Source: Coenobita brevimanus
Lineage: Eukaryota; Arthropoda; Malacostraca; Decapoda; Coenobitidae
NCBI GenBank assembly: GCA_032717465.1
Contig: CM064671.1
Location: 56,044,272-56,108,271, forward strand
Direction: 5' to 3'
DNA: 64,000 nt
The notes under the pieces are model-generated. The model did no database searches, was not told the DNA's origin, and worked only from the letters and a program-made list of their open reading frames with translations. Positions 1 to 57,000 of the stretch are shown piece by piece (the first letter of the stretch is position 1; each line of letters opens with the position of its first letter). Position numbers and translations under genes: made by a program.

Positions 1-1
1 T

Positions 2-1738
2 GCTAAGGTTACTCGCACTAGGCAACTCACCAGTCAGGCCACTGCGAGTGACCTTGAACCTTCGGCTTATCTCCCCACCACCACCACCACCACACTGACA
101 CAACCTAGCACAGTCTCTGCCACACAGCCTGCCTCACGCACTGCCTCACCGCCTGCCTCACCCACTGCCACACGGCCTGCCTCACCCCCTGCCGCCCCCA
201 CCACCTCCCAGCCTAGGCAGGGCACTCTGGATGCCTTCGTGTGGTCTGAGGGCTCAGATTTTGTGCCGGAAGATCTGCCCTTTGATGCCAGTGGGTGTGG
301 AATACAGGCTGACTTCCCTGTCCCAGAGGATGGTGAATGTTTGGACTACCTGTTGGCCTTCCTGGATAACGAAGTAATGGAGCAGATTTGTACCGAGACG
401 AACAGGTACGAGGGGCAATCTGCTGCAGTTCGTGAAGGTGAAGGTGGAGCTGCAACGCCATCCATGTCGCGGATGGCAGCATGGGTTCCTGTAACGATCA
501 GGGAACTGTTTGTATTTATTGGCTTGATGCTTTTGATGCCCCACAATTGGAAGCACAAGCTCGAGGAATACTGGAGTGCTGACGATCTTTGCCCCACACC
601 CATCTTCAATAAATACATGAGTCGCGATCGTTTCAGGCAACTCATGACTTACCTTCACTTTGCGAACAACGATGAGCCTTCCCAAACTGACCCACTATGG
701 AAAGTGAGGGGAATCCTGAACCTCATCAAGGATAAGTTTACGACGTTCTTTCGCCCATTCAAGAAAGTTGTGATTGACGAGTCCTTGGTTTTGTTCAGGA
801 GCCGTCTTCGGTTCGTGCAGTACATTCCTAGCAAACGCCACCGCTTTGAAATAAAGTTTTTTGTGCTGTGCGACTGCAAGACGGGGTTCATCTTAGACTT
901 CGTTATCTACACCGCCAGCAATGTGGACTTGGACAAGACTGACCCCCTTGGATTCTCTGGTTCTGTGGTGAAAGTGCTTTTGGAAAAGTACTTTGGCGGG
1001 AATCATGTCCTATATACGGACAATTATTACACAGCTCCCAAACTCGCCAAGTACCTTTCTGAACACGGCATCGGATCATGTGGCACTGTCCGTAGCAATA
1101 GGGCACACTACCCTGCCTTCCCCGAGGCTGAAAGATCAAAGCGGGGAGACGTGCACCTGAAGAAAACTGACAAGATGCTGGCGATCAGGTGGCACGATAA
1201 GAGAATCGTCAATGTGCTCACCACAGTTCACAAGGGGGAAATGCAAGCCACAGGGAAGGTCGACAGAAGGACTGGCGAGCCTGTGATGAAGCCTGATGCT
1301 GTGATTGACTACAACGTCAATATGCGGCTGGTGGACAAGTCTGACATGATGATCGGAGAGATAGACTGCCTGAGGAGGAACCGTCGCTGGTACAGGAAGG
1401 TGTTCTTACACTTGCTTGATATGTGCATGCTGAACGCCTTCATCCTGTATAAGATCAAGAACAGGAAGCCAGCAAACTACTCTCTCCGGCGTTTTTCAAA
1501 GACTTGTGTGTACCAGCTGCTTCAGCGTTTTGGGCAGGTACTGCCATCAGGTCCCAGGCACCACCCACACACACCTCCAGACCGCCTACAGTGTCAGGAC
1601 TACCTTCAGCGACACCGCCTGGAGCCACTGCCTGCCACTGCCAAGAGGGGAAAAGCACTCAGGAGGTGTCATGTGTGCAGCCACACTTCCAGGCAGGACA
1701 GAACATTTAGGCGCACCTCCTTGCAGTGCAAAGACTGA
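2..1738 (+). CDS. piggyBac transposase (DDE_Tnp_1_7), 5' end outside window
   Basis: This is a cut-and-paste transposase of the piggyBac family, which integrates at TTAA. The frame is open from base 2 to the TGA at 1736-1738 (578 codons); a GTG at 239 is not a convincing start, so the true start lies to the left. The N-terminal ~80 codons are a low-complexity linker rich in Pro, Ala, Ser and Thr. The catalytic core follows, with the three expected aspartates in VIDES (776-778), YTDNYY (1019-1021) and MRLVDKSD (1334-1336), and then the hydrophobic region of the core. The C-terminal Cys/His zinc finger begins (CHVC near 1667) but the stop falls after one further Cys, so it is incomplete. No internal stop or frameshift is seen, unlike most elements here, so this may be a young copy or a domesticated exon. 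It is similar in length to family members. Confidence 0.92.
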   Translation, partial: AKVTRTRQLTSQATASDLEPSAYLPTTTTTTLTQPSTVSATQPASRTASPPASPTATRPASPPAAPTTSQPRQGTLDAFVWSEGSDFVPEDLPFDASGCGIQADFPVPEDGECLDYLLAFLDNEVMEQICTETNRYEGQSAAVREGEGGAATPSMSRMAAWVPVTIRELFVFIGLMLLMPHNWKHKLEEYWSADDLCPTPIFNKYMSRDRFRQLMTYLHFANNDEPSQTDPLWKVRGILNLIKDKFTTFFRPFKKVVIDESLVLFRSRLRFVQYIPSKRHRFEIKFFVLCDCKTGFILDFVIYTASNVDLDKTDPLGFSGSVVKVLLEKYFGGNHVLYTDNYYTAPKLAKYLSEHGIGSCGTVRSNRAHYPAFPEAERSKRGDVHLKKTDKMLAIRWHDKRIVNVLTTVHKGEMQATGKVDRRTGEPVMKPDAVIDYNVNMRLVDKSDMMIGEIDCLRRNRRWYRKVFLHLLDMCMLNAFILYKIKNRKPANYSLRRFSKTCVYQLLQRFGQVLPSGPRHHPHTPPDRLQCQDYLQRHRLEPLPATAKRGKALRRCHVCSHTSRQDRTFRRTSLQCKD

Positions 1739-2125
1739 CAGTGACAGTCTGATGAGTGTAAATTAGTGTATGTAGTTGTAAAAGCACTGACAGTGACAGC
1801 GTTTTTTTGTGTAAATAATTGTACATAGTAATAATATAAGTATTGAGAGTGACAGTCACTCCAGTGTAAGAAGTTGAAAGCATATGTTTCTATTCTATGT
1901 TCTGACAGTGACAGTTTGTTGTGTAGAAAATATTATTTTTATAACAAATGACAGTGACACTGATGAATAAGGCAAAAAACTGACAGCTAGAGTGAAAGTG
2001 AGCGATAGAAATGAAGTGCGAGTGGCCGACAGGAGCGAGAATAAAGTGCCTGCCGTAAGGCTGAATAAACTCGCACCGCGGTGGTCTTCCTCATTCCCGC
2101 TTCACAATACTGGCAGTGACAGTGA
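1736..2125 (+). repeat. Spaced TGACAGTGACA motif array after the transposase stop
   Basis: Beginning in the stop codon, TGACAGTGACA or a one- to two-base variant recurs near 1736, 1789, 1846, 1903, 1949 and 2113, with a half copy at 1981. Spacing is mostly 45-60 bp and the DNA between is unrelated AT-rich sequence. It lies in the 3' untranslated/subterminal part of the piggyBac element. Subterminal repeated motifs are often transposase-binding sites, but that role is inferred here. Confidence 0.7.
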
Positions 2126-2783
2126 TATTTAGGGCCATAATAGTGCCAAGCGAGCCTTTGCGAAGTACTATGAAGGAAAATAATGTAGTATACGTGTTTT
2201 TAGCTGTGAAAAGGGAAATGTGTGTTCAGTGACGGGAAGATCGCCGCCGCGCTGCATGTCGGCCGTACGCTCCGTTCATTATAGCCTTATTTTCAGTGCT
2301 TATTGTACAAATACGGATTCCAAACAACCTGTACGTTGTTGTATAAAGTGTACTGTGACAGAGTGAGGCTGTGGTAGAAAGAATACCGGGTTTCTGGAGG
2401 TGTGAAAGTGAAGACTTTGTTACCCAACTTTGCAAGTCTTCACAAGTCCTTTGGTAGTCCACGAAGGCTCAAGATCTGTCTCAGGAGAAAGCTGAATGTA
2501 AGTACTATAAGCCATAAAAATTTTAATGTTCTAGGGTTAATCTCTGATTTTTGGCAAATATTTTCCCACAGGTACTCAGATCCCGCTACAACCCCACCAC
2601 ACGGGGGGGATCGGCCGTACACGGCCGCGTTTAAGGGGTTAAACCCAAGTGAGCGATTTCTCTGTGAATAATCGATGTTTCTCACCAAAAGCGGAGGTTT
2701 GAGCCAAAAAATTTTTTTTTCCAAAATTGGTCAGGACTGGGGGGAGTCAGTGGTGGAAAATTGGTCGGGACAGGGCGGGTTAT

Positions 2784-3188
2784 ACAGGATAACCACCGAA
2801 AGTCCCACAGCATACATACCAATGTCATTATTTTGCACACTATCCAAAATCATGTACAAGTCAGCTAAAAAAAAAAAACATATATCACCTCCCCCCTACC
2901 ACTCCACAACTCTCTCTCTGAATCCCAGCATGTATTCCGACATGACTGCTCAACCAATACCTACCTATCCAAATTCACTCAGCTTATAAATTTCATCAAG
3001 AAAAAATCACCATTACAAACTATCCCACCAGCTATTGACATAAACAAACGAAAAGGGCACTCTGTGGAGCACATCTCTCCAACAAGGGCAACAAAATTTC
3101 CAAACCACTCCTCATAAAGCGTTAGGTTTTCTCATCACTGATTATGGTTTTGCAAAAAGTGTTTTTTGGATTCAAAATGTGTAATACG
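2784..3188. other. Unassigned AT-rich sequence
   Basis: I see no gene or recognisable element here. It contains a short A tract near 2868-2878 and CT-rich patches near 2885-2930. Confidence 0.5.
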
Positions 3189-3706
3189 ATCCAGATCGGT
3201 CCCAAAAGTTAACCGATTGTTCCCTGGGACATGGGCTATCTACTCACCATATTTGGTCCAAATCTCTCTTTCAGTTTTTGAGTAATCCTGTTTACAGAGA
3301 CAGACAAAGAAACAAAGTTAATCGATTGTTCCCTGGGACATGGGCTATCTACCTACCAAAATTGGTCCAAATCTCAGCTTTACTTTTTTTGGTAATCCTA
3401 CTTACACACAAACAAACTAACAAACACTCAAATATGGGTGAAAACATACTCTCCTTGTTGGAGAGAAAAATATTTAGTCATCCCTTGGGGATCAGATATT
3501 CACGTAATCAAGGTTGTAACTCCGATCTATGCATTCTAACCACAGCAGCACCAAGGGATCGGTCCCAAAAGTTAATCGATTGTTCTCTGGGACATGGGCT
3601 ATCTACCCACCAAATCTGGTCCAAATATCTTTTTTAGTTTTTGAGCAATCCTGCTAACAAACAAACAAAAAAACAGGGGTGAAAACATGTTCTCCTTGTC
3701 GGAAAC
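3189..3706 (+). repeat. Three degenerate copies of a GATCGGTCCCAAAAGTTAATCG repeat
   Basis: A ~110-bp unit beginning GATCGGTCCCAAAAGTTAA, continuing with CCCTGGGACATGGGCTATCT and TTTGGTCCAAATCTC, and ending in a (CAAA)n-like tail occurs at about 3195-3300, 3310-3470 and 3555-3706. The last two also share GGTGAAAACAT followed by CTCCTTG. The unit with its short-repeat tail looks like the 3' part of a LINE or a SINE. The family is not named here. Confidence 0.7.
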
Positions 3707-3804
3707 ATGACATAGTACCAAAAACAATCCAAATATATAGAGTACTATATGCAAACCATGACAAAAATTATAAAACATGGCAGGCTAATTCCTGTCCTGT
3801 AGAC

Positions 3805-4075
3805 AATCCAGCCATCCAATCCTACATTGCCCCATGAGGAGCGTAGAAGCCCGGGGCTAGGCAGTTGGTCTCAACATTTAAGATCAGAGTGACCAGCCTT
3901 ACTCATCCCTGAGTGGCAATACATGAGCAATCAACCCCAACCAGCCCTTGGATATAAACCTTCACCGGCTTAATCCGATTGGAGTGCAATAATTACCCAC
4001 TAAAACACCAGGTGCCAAAATATGATTATATAGGTACCACCCAACATAGTAAATGTTTTCATGGTGTACAGGAAA
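3805..4075 (+). repeat. Dispersed ~270-bp repeat, copy 1
   Basis: This block matches 54343-54608 in the same orientation with scattered substitutions, from CATCCAATCCTACATTGCCC to TGGTGTACAGGAAAC. It has no coding capacity. The two copies are ~50 kb apart, so this is an interspersed element and not a local duplication. Confidence 0.85.
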
Positions 4076-6291
4076 CCATTTGGCTTGTCACTCAGTGTAC
4101 TGTGGAGTCACCCACAGGCAGAAGGAAGAGGAAAGAATGAAGGAAAGAAAGACAGAAGAGGAAGTGTAAAGTCACCCCGTAGTCAGAAGGACGAGGGAAA
4201 AATGAAGGAGAGACAGAAGAGGATGGAAGGAAAGAAGGATGGAGGGGAGGAAATGGCAGACACCCGACAGCAGCACTACATCGAGTGAGTGGATGGTGAG
4301 TGCCCCCACCTACCACACTTGTCCTATAGACAAAAGTCAAAATGCTATTCAACGGTGTTCCACAGAGTTAGGTCCTTTAACCTCGCCATTCAACCTTCTC
4401 CACGACCTGCCAATCATCCCTGCTTCATTACCAATGCTATTCTTTGCCGGCGACTTAACAACAGATTCAAAGCACTCCAAGACCGGTATTTTCGTCGGCT
4501 AAGGAGGCTTCCTGGCATCTCTTCCTTAGCAATATATTTTTGGATATGACTGGTTAATATCCTTTTGTAAGTTATTTTTGCAGAGTATGACGATATTGGA
4601 AGGATCTATAGCACACAGAGTAGGATAGTAAGGTATAATAAGCAAACTAAATCGCTTAGGAAAAGGTGTAGGGAAATTTCCTTAACCAATGAGAATACAG
4701 GCCCAAAACTCAACAAGTAGCAGCCCACCTCCAACCACACTTAAATCCTTTCAATCTAGACGTTTTTCCAGAGCTGAAGATAATCCTTTATATCATGCTA
4801 CAGTAGATAAATGACATCATCATACTGAAGAGGCTGAGTCTTTTAAGTACATCACTGAGATGTGAGAGTGATGATGGCGGTGATTCTGGTAAAGTATTAA
4901 GTCACCGTCCTACACTGCCACAGGTTCCAACAGAAGTAGTTCAGAATAAGAAAGACGTTGCCCAGTGAGTTGTTCTTCCTATGGTCAGCCTTTCCATGTA
5001 CAACAAAAAGATCGGCTCAGGTATTGTAAATTAACACAGGCTTCTTAAGTTTGCCGTTTTTATTTTCCAGATAATTACACTTAATGTTTGCCAACTTCAC
5101 TTCACTGTTTCCAAAAGTACTGGAGCTATACAATCTTCACTGACACTGAACTAAATTCAAACTGAACTGAAACGAAACTGATTCCCCTAGGCTCTTCCAC
5201 CTCCTTATATAGCCTTGCATTACACTCGAAGTTTCTAGTTTACTCTAGCACCTACAGTTACCAAATCAGAAACATCCAAAACATGCCAGGATTTTCTTAC
5301 ACTGCATAACACTGAAAATTTCTTAGCATACAAACTGAGACAATATTACGTATTTTTACAAAAATAAATATAACATTATATGGAAAATGAACACAAAAAT
5401 TAATGTAAAACTATGATACTACTCCAGTCACAATCGCAAGCTAACTGGCAGCTCCGACACGTAACTGAAAAAATGCAAGAAATACTGAGAACCTTCCGGT
5501 ACTTACTAACTAGCAAATCCGGCTTCTCAACAGTATGATGATAATCCTGGCATTAAGGATAGTGATAAAGATGATAACTATACGGTAATAATGCATTTTT
5601 TTATATCTCGACAAAGATACTTAACCCCACACGAATCAGTTGATGGAGGGTTCATTTGACTTGTAACCAAGGCGAATCGTTCCTACTTCATAAACAAGAC
5701 TTATCTAGTTTAATGCAAATATGTCTCTGTATTCTGATGTGAGAGTGCTTAAAGTCTGTCATTAAAATAACAAATGGAAAATAATGACAACGATGGTTAA
5801 TGCAGCTGCAGTGATTATTTTGTCTAACAATATCAGCCTTTCATTATGTTTACTAGGCAATTCCTGGTACTGTACACTGGATAGCATATGATTAACTTTT
5901 TTTCGTGTGGGATTTCTTAGCGAATATCCTATGCATAAATCTCAAGAAAACTCCTGTATGTTGCAAAACTTTATTTTATGCTATGTATTTTTGATGTTAA
6001 TATCTTTGCAATGACTAACCAAACCTCCAGTTTATGTAATCAGTGTTACCTCTGCCACCACCAATTCAAATGAAGCAACATTTTCTAAGCATATGGATGT
6101 GTGTATTTTTGCACAACGATAAGAATCTTACATTATATATTTGTAGTTTTAAAAAAATATGTAGTTTTGAACCATAAGATAAAGGAGAAAGAAAAGGAAC
6201 TCGATGGTAATGCATAACATTACTGATAGGGAAGCTGAAGTTTCAAGTCCAAGGGTATGGTATCGTCATTCATCTTTAAGCCTTGTAGATT
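4076..6291. other. 3' flank of the receptor gene, no gene seen
   Basis: The stretch 4110-4260 is a purine-rich low-complexity run (GGAAGAAAGAAGG type). The rest is AT-rich with no recognisable coding region on either strand; small frames at 4061-4550 have low-complexity translations. It lies downstream of the receptor stop codon and should hold its 3' UTR. Confidence 0.5.
5970..5975 (-). terminator. Candidate polyadenylation signal AATAAA for the receptor gene
   Basis: Read on the minus strand this is ATAAAATAAAG, the first AATAAA I find after the receptor stop codon, 317 nt downstream. The motif is common in AT-rich DNA, so support is weak. Confidence 0.35.
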
Positions 6292-52725
<46,434 letters not shown>

Positions 52726-52761
52726 CTGAAGGTGGAAAGGGTAACGACTAATCTCTAATTA

Positions 52762-54180
52762 CCCTTTGAGGGCGTGGGAGGGCCAAGGTTTATTTTTCAG
52801 AGTCCACATCATTTAAGCCTTAAGAAACTAGTCTACACCTGGAATCGTTTCACAGTTTGACGTCGCTGAACATTATATACAGTTTCCATCGACCAAAGCT
52901 TTATCATTGTTCTGTCACGAAAACAGTGATTTGTGACGGAAGGTCCGGGTATGTGGTGGCTGTATTTACCTGACTGCCCACGACCGAAGGTGTTATTTAA
53001 AACTCTGCCATATAATTTCAGGATGAAAAAAAAAAAAAATCCTCCACATATGTCTAAAGGCCCATGGTGCTAATATCACTAGGTTTCTTGTGACAGGTGT
53101 ACCGGGTATTTTTTTTGCATAATTTCCTTTGTAGCTGTAAATCATTTGGTTCAGTAGTGAGCTGCTGTCCAGCATGACGAAAGAGCAGTACCAGGCTGGG
53201 ACAGGAAATAGTATGGAAATCTGAGTTTTGTATAACGTTCATTACTGATATTTCACTTGACCCACCAACATGCTAATTAGCAGCACAAGTTCTGAACGAA
53301 ACAATTCAATAAACTGTAAATATTTGAGGCGAGGTTTTTGAAACGGAAAGGTGTAAGGTATAAATGACGACTCTTTGTCTTTAGTGAACGGACTACCTGG
53401 TTGACATTCCGTTTTTTTAACTCCTAAATATATCATACTCCCTACTGAGGGATAAATATTGTATTTTAGTCAGCTTTCGTCAGTCAGGTTTTTTCAGTCC
53501 CAACAAATGATTCACGTCACTCCTGTGAAAACTTTTACCAGAAATCGACTCTGTTTTTCGAGACATATCAGTTCAAGTTTTTCTTTTATTTCAGATCTGC
53601 TCGCTTCACGTTGTATCCATTACATTAACTTCAGGGAAACACATATTGATTCTTGTCAAATCAAGTGCTGAATAGTTGCGCTTAGCAACGGTTCGCTCAA
53701 GTTTGTTCTTTACACCACATCTGTCTTAATTGTGGTGTTTCCATTACCCGAGTTCATTTGGTGTCTTGAACATGCACGGTATTAAAGTTCACTTGTTGTT
53801 CCTACAGTCTACTGTTTACATAGCCCCCATCCCACCATGAATACTTGATAGTTGATGGTGGTAGGTGGGGGTGCCCGTCATCCACAAGCTTGGTGCAGTT
53901 CGGCCTACTTTATCCTTCATGTGTTATTCTTTCTGTGCATGTGCTCCTCTTTCCCTATACCTCCCATCCTTCTTGTCGCTATATATTACTCTGCTTTCCA
54001 CTTCAGGTTTCTCTGCGCTTAGTGACAAGCTATATTATATCCTGTAGCTCTGGAAACCAGATACTATGCTGGGTGGTAACCATACCCAAATAACGGAGTG
54101 ACGTGGAGCCTACTGTATAATGACGTCCTTGTCAACTGGGTGAAGAAACGCTAATGCGGCGTCCACCCAAGATCCACACC
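52762..54180. other. 5' flank of the receptor gene, no gene seen
   Basis: The promoter and any untranslated exon should lie here or further right. I see no convincing TATA/initiator pair. The flank holds a short A tract (53028-53039) and AT-rich unique-looking sequence. Confidence 0.45.
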
Positions 54181-54342
54181 TACACACAAATCCCCGAACC
54201 TCGATGTGGTGAGGGGCTGTCAGCCGGATGGGAACACTGATTCGCTACAAGGGACGGCCCAGCTCCTTGAGGACGGTTGCCTGCTGCGGTTTATAGGTCT
54301 GCTTGATCAGACAGACTGGGTGGCACAACAAGAACATCCATC

Positions 54343-54608
54343 CATCATCCAATCCTACATTGCCCCATGAGGAGCGTAGGAGCCCGGGGCTAGGCAGTTG
54401 GTCCTGGCATTTAAGATGAGAGTGACCAGCCTCACCCATCCCTGAGTGGCACTACATGAGCAATCAACCCCAACCATCCTTTGGATATAAACCTTCACCG
54501 GCTCAATCCGATTGGAGAGCAGTAATTACCCATTAAACCACCAGGCGCCAAAATTTGGTTATATGGTTACCACCCAGCGTAGTAAATGGTTTCCTGGTGT
54601 ACAGGAAA
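54343..54608 (+). repeat. Dispersed ~270-bp repeat, copy 2
   Basis: Homologous to 3805-4075. Upstream (54190-54340) the sequence CCCCGAACCTCGATGTGGTG with GAGGGGCTGTCAGCC looks like additional repeat sequence not present at copy 1, so copy 1 may be truncated. Confidence 0.85.
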
Positions 54609-54609
54609 C

Positions 54610-55185
54610 AACTTAATCATTTATGTTTCCTGTATTCTCGCAGAACCCTACACCCATGATGGTGCGTACAGACATAAATTCTATCAGTAAAACGGATATT
54701 GAAATACGACAAATCAACTCTTACATGTATTTCAGCTCCATCCCACTCATTCGAATTATAAAAAAAATGATTGAGGTCAATGCTGGGATTGCGGAGGCAG
54801 AGAACTCAGGTTTAATGGTTCAACATGGTTGATTCAAATGCCTTCCCATAACCTCTATTTGTTAAGTACCTGACACCCTGCTTACACTCGTGGATTCTCA
54901 TGGCACTACTTTAAAACCTCTCCCACACGTGAAACATCCTTTCACTTCCTCTAGTTTTGATCTCTGTACCTTCCTTGTCAGTCACTCACATCCACTTACT
55001 TAAAACATGGACTTATTCCTAAATCACTTTACTCGGTTGACGTAATTCAAAGTCTATCATTGCTGCCACCAGACGATTTCACTCAGCTTCGAAATGACTT
55101 TCCAAACTGGAGAGATTCAATGTACCTTTCATTAACACAGCTAATACAAGAGGTCTTTCCTAAGTGACATATTATATCTAATGTG
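54610..55185. other. Unassigned sequence
   Basis: No recognisable coding region or element. Confidence 0.4.

Positions 55186-55187
<2 letters not shown>

Positions 55188-55260
<73 letters not shown>
55188..55260 (+). repeat. (GT)n microsatellite
   Basis: Pure GT run of ~73 bp. Confidence 0.97.
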
Positions 55261-55261
<1 letters not shown>

Positions 55262-55263
<2 letters not shown>

Positions 55264-56245
55264 GCTGTGAAAAGTGTAAAAAGGATTTTGATGAATCTTG
55301 GCAGGATGGTTGGAATTGTGCCCCAGATAGGCCAGTTTCAATTTCAAGTTTTTATGATGGTACTGAGGCACGTGTAAGGATTAATGGATATCTGAATGAT
55401 CGGATTACGATCAATGTGGACGTGCGACAAGGTTGTGAGATGTCCTCGTGGTTGTTTAACATATATATGGAGGGAATGATGAGAGAAATAAAAACATGAG
55501 TAATGGAGAAAGGGATGGCGTTGGTAATGGATAGTGATGGATGGAATGTCTCAAATTAGTACTATGCTGATGATGCAGTGCTACTTGCAAACACCGGCCA
55601 AAAACTTACACTAGTACAATAGTACAGAGTTTTGTAGATGTCTGTGAGCGTCGTGCCTTGAGAGTAAATGTAGGAAAGAGTAAAGTGATGATTATTGAGA
55701 CAGAAGGTGACTCCCAGGGTGATGTTACAGTGAATGGAGAGAGGCTGGAATTGGTGAGAGAGTTCAAATACCTGAGTACAATGACAGCAAAGAGACGAAA
55801 GTATGCAAAAGAAGTGGAAAGTAGAGTGGCACAAGGAAGGAAAGCGGCTGGTCTATGAAGGCCTTGAAAAAAAAAAAAATAGAAGCTTGAGTGTTGCAGC
55901 TGCGAGGCTTACCTGAAGGAGTGTTAGTGCCAACTTTAACGTACGGATGTGAGGCTATGGTGTGGTATGAAAATGAAAAGTCAAGAATAAGGAGATGGGA
56001 CTGCTGGGGAATGTATGTGGGGTACAGAGAGTGGACAGGATTCGGAATAATGTGATTCGTGAAAGATGCGGAGTGAGGAAGTCTGTGGACACCGGAATTG
56101 AACAGGGTGTACTGAGATGGTTTGGTCATGTGGAGAGAATGGATGACAATAGACTGGTGAAAAAGGTATATCTGAGCAAATCTGAAGGAGGAAGGAGGCG
56201 AGATAGGCCAAGAAGAAGGTAGAGGGATATAGCAGATGGATGTGA
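55262..56245 (+). pseudogene. Decayed LINE reverse transcriptase, C-terminal half
   Basis: Broken frames read RINGYLNDRITINVDVRQGC, SSWLFNIYMEGMMREI, YYADDAVLLA (catalytic YADD retained near 55559), LRVNVGKSKVMII, a poly-A tract at 55867-55879, and VLRWFGHVERMDDNRLVKKV. Related to the RTE-like LINE at 47.9 kb but more diverged. The 5' end abuts the (GT)n tract. Confidence 0.8.
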
Positions 56246-56571
56246 GACAGAGGGGTTTGGAAGTTGGTGAGGTTAAAGCACTGACAAGAAACCGACCTGG
56301 CTGGATGAATTTTGTGCGGAGAAGCGTTAACCAGCGATTTGGCACCCCGTCATAACGTGACAGCGTTCAGATTGACTCTATCAGAAAGGTATACAGTTTG
56401 TGAAGCTACAGAACGTGGTGAAAATTTTTTTATCTCTTTGGTGGAACAAGGATTTCGGAGGCTTGAATGATGAGTGAATGGATGCGTGAGCCATTGAATT
56501 GGGCAAATTTAGGCTGTCTGGATGTTGCTACTCTACATCTTGCCCTAGGGTGGGAGAGGAAGGTCCGGATG

Positions 56572-56590
56572 ATGATGATGATGATGATGA
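56572..56590 (+). repeat. Short (GAT)n tract
   Basis: About six GAT units, probably the tail region of a LINE remnant. Confidence 0.8.
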
Positions 56591-56960
56591 TATATACAGT
56601 TTATCAGAGCTACACTAATGCCTCCCTGCACCACAGTTCATACATTTTTTTTCTTTTCTTAGTCAACACTGGGTTCTCTACTACATTTAAGCCATCTATG
56701 TTTCTTTAGAATGTGGTTTTGTCTGCATTACGTAACTCTCATGAGTGTATCCATTACATCAGAAAATATTTATCATAGCCAGTAGCCTTTTCTCCATTAA
56801 AGTTTATAAATCAGTTTTTCTACTTTTTTTTTTTTAATACAGAGAGCCATTTTCCTAGTTTCCACTAAGAATCGCGCATGTAGTGAAAAGTCTGTCAGCT
56901 GACATCCTTGAAGCACAGTTTTCTAATCTGATAGGCTAATACTGCCATCGTCATCGATAC

Positions 56961-56964
<4 letters not shown>

Positions 56965-56998
<34 letters not shown>
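56965..56998 (+). repeat. (CT)n microsatellite
   Basis: CT run of ~34 bp. Confidence 0.95.

Positions 56999-56999
<1 letters not shown>

Positions 57000-57000
<1 letters not shown>

Larger units (their letters stand above)
1..2783 (+). mobile_element. piggyBac-type DNA transposon, right (3') portion
   Basis: The element enters from outside the window on the left and carries the transposase frame described separately. Its last ~140 bp (about 2640-2779) closely resemble the right ends of three ~770-bp MITEs at 6.6, 7.9 and 42.7 kb, down to the terminal GGCGGGTTA. The expected TTAA target copy is a degenerate TTAT at 2780-2783. A TTAAGGGGTTAAACCC stretch at 2630-2646 is an alternative boundary: the element could end there and the last 140 bp be a separate MITE remnant. 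I favour a single element because the shared block sits in the same orientation relative to coding sequence in all four copies. Confidence 0.75.

Noticed and set aside
4061..4288. Lys/Glu/Gly-rich 75-codon frame
   Set aside because: Purine-rich simple sequence; similar frames arise in any such tract.
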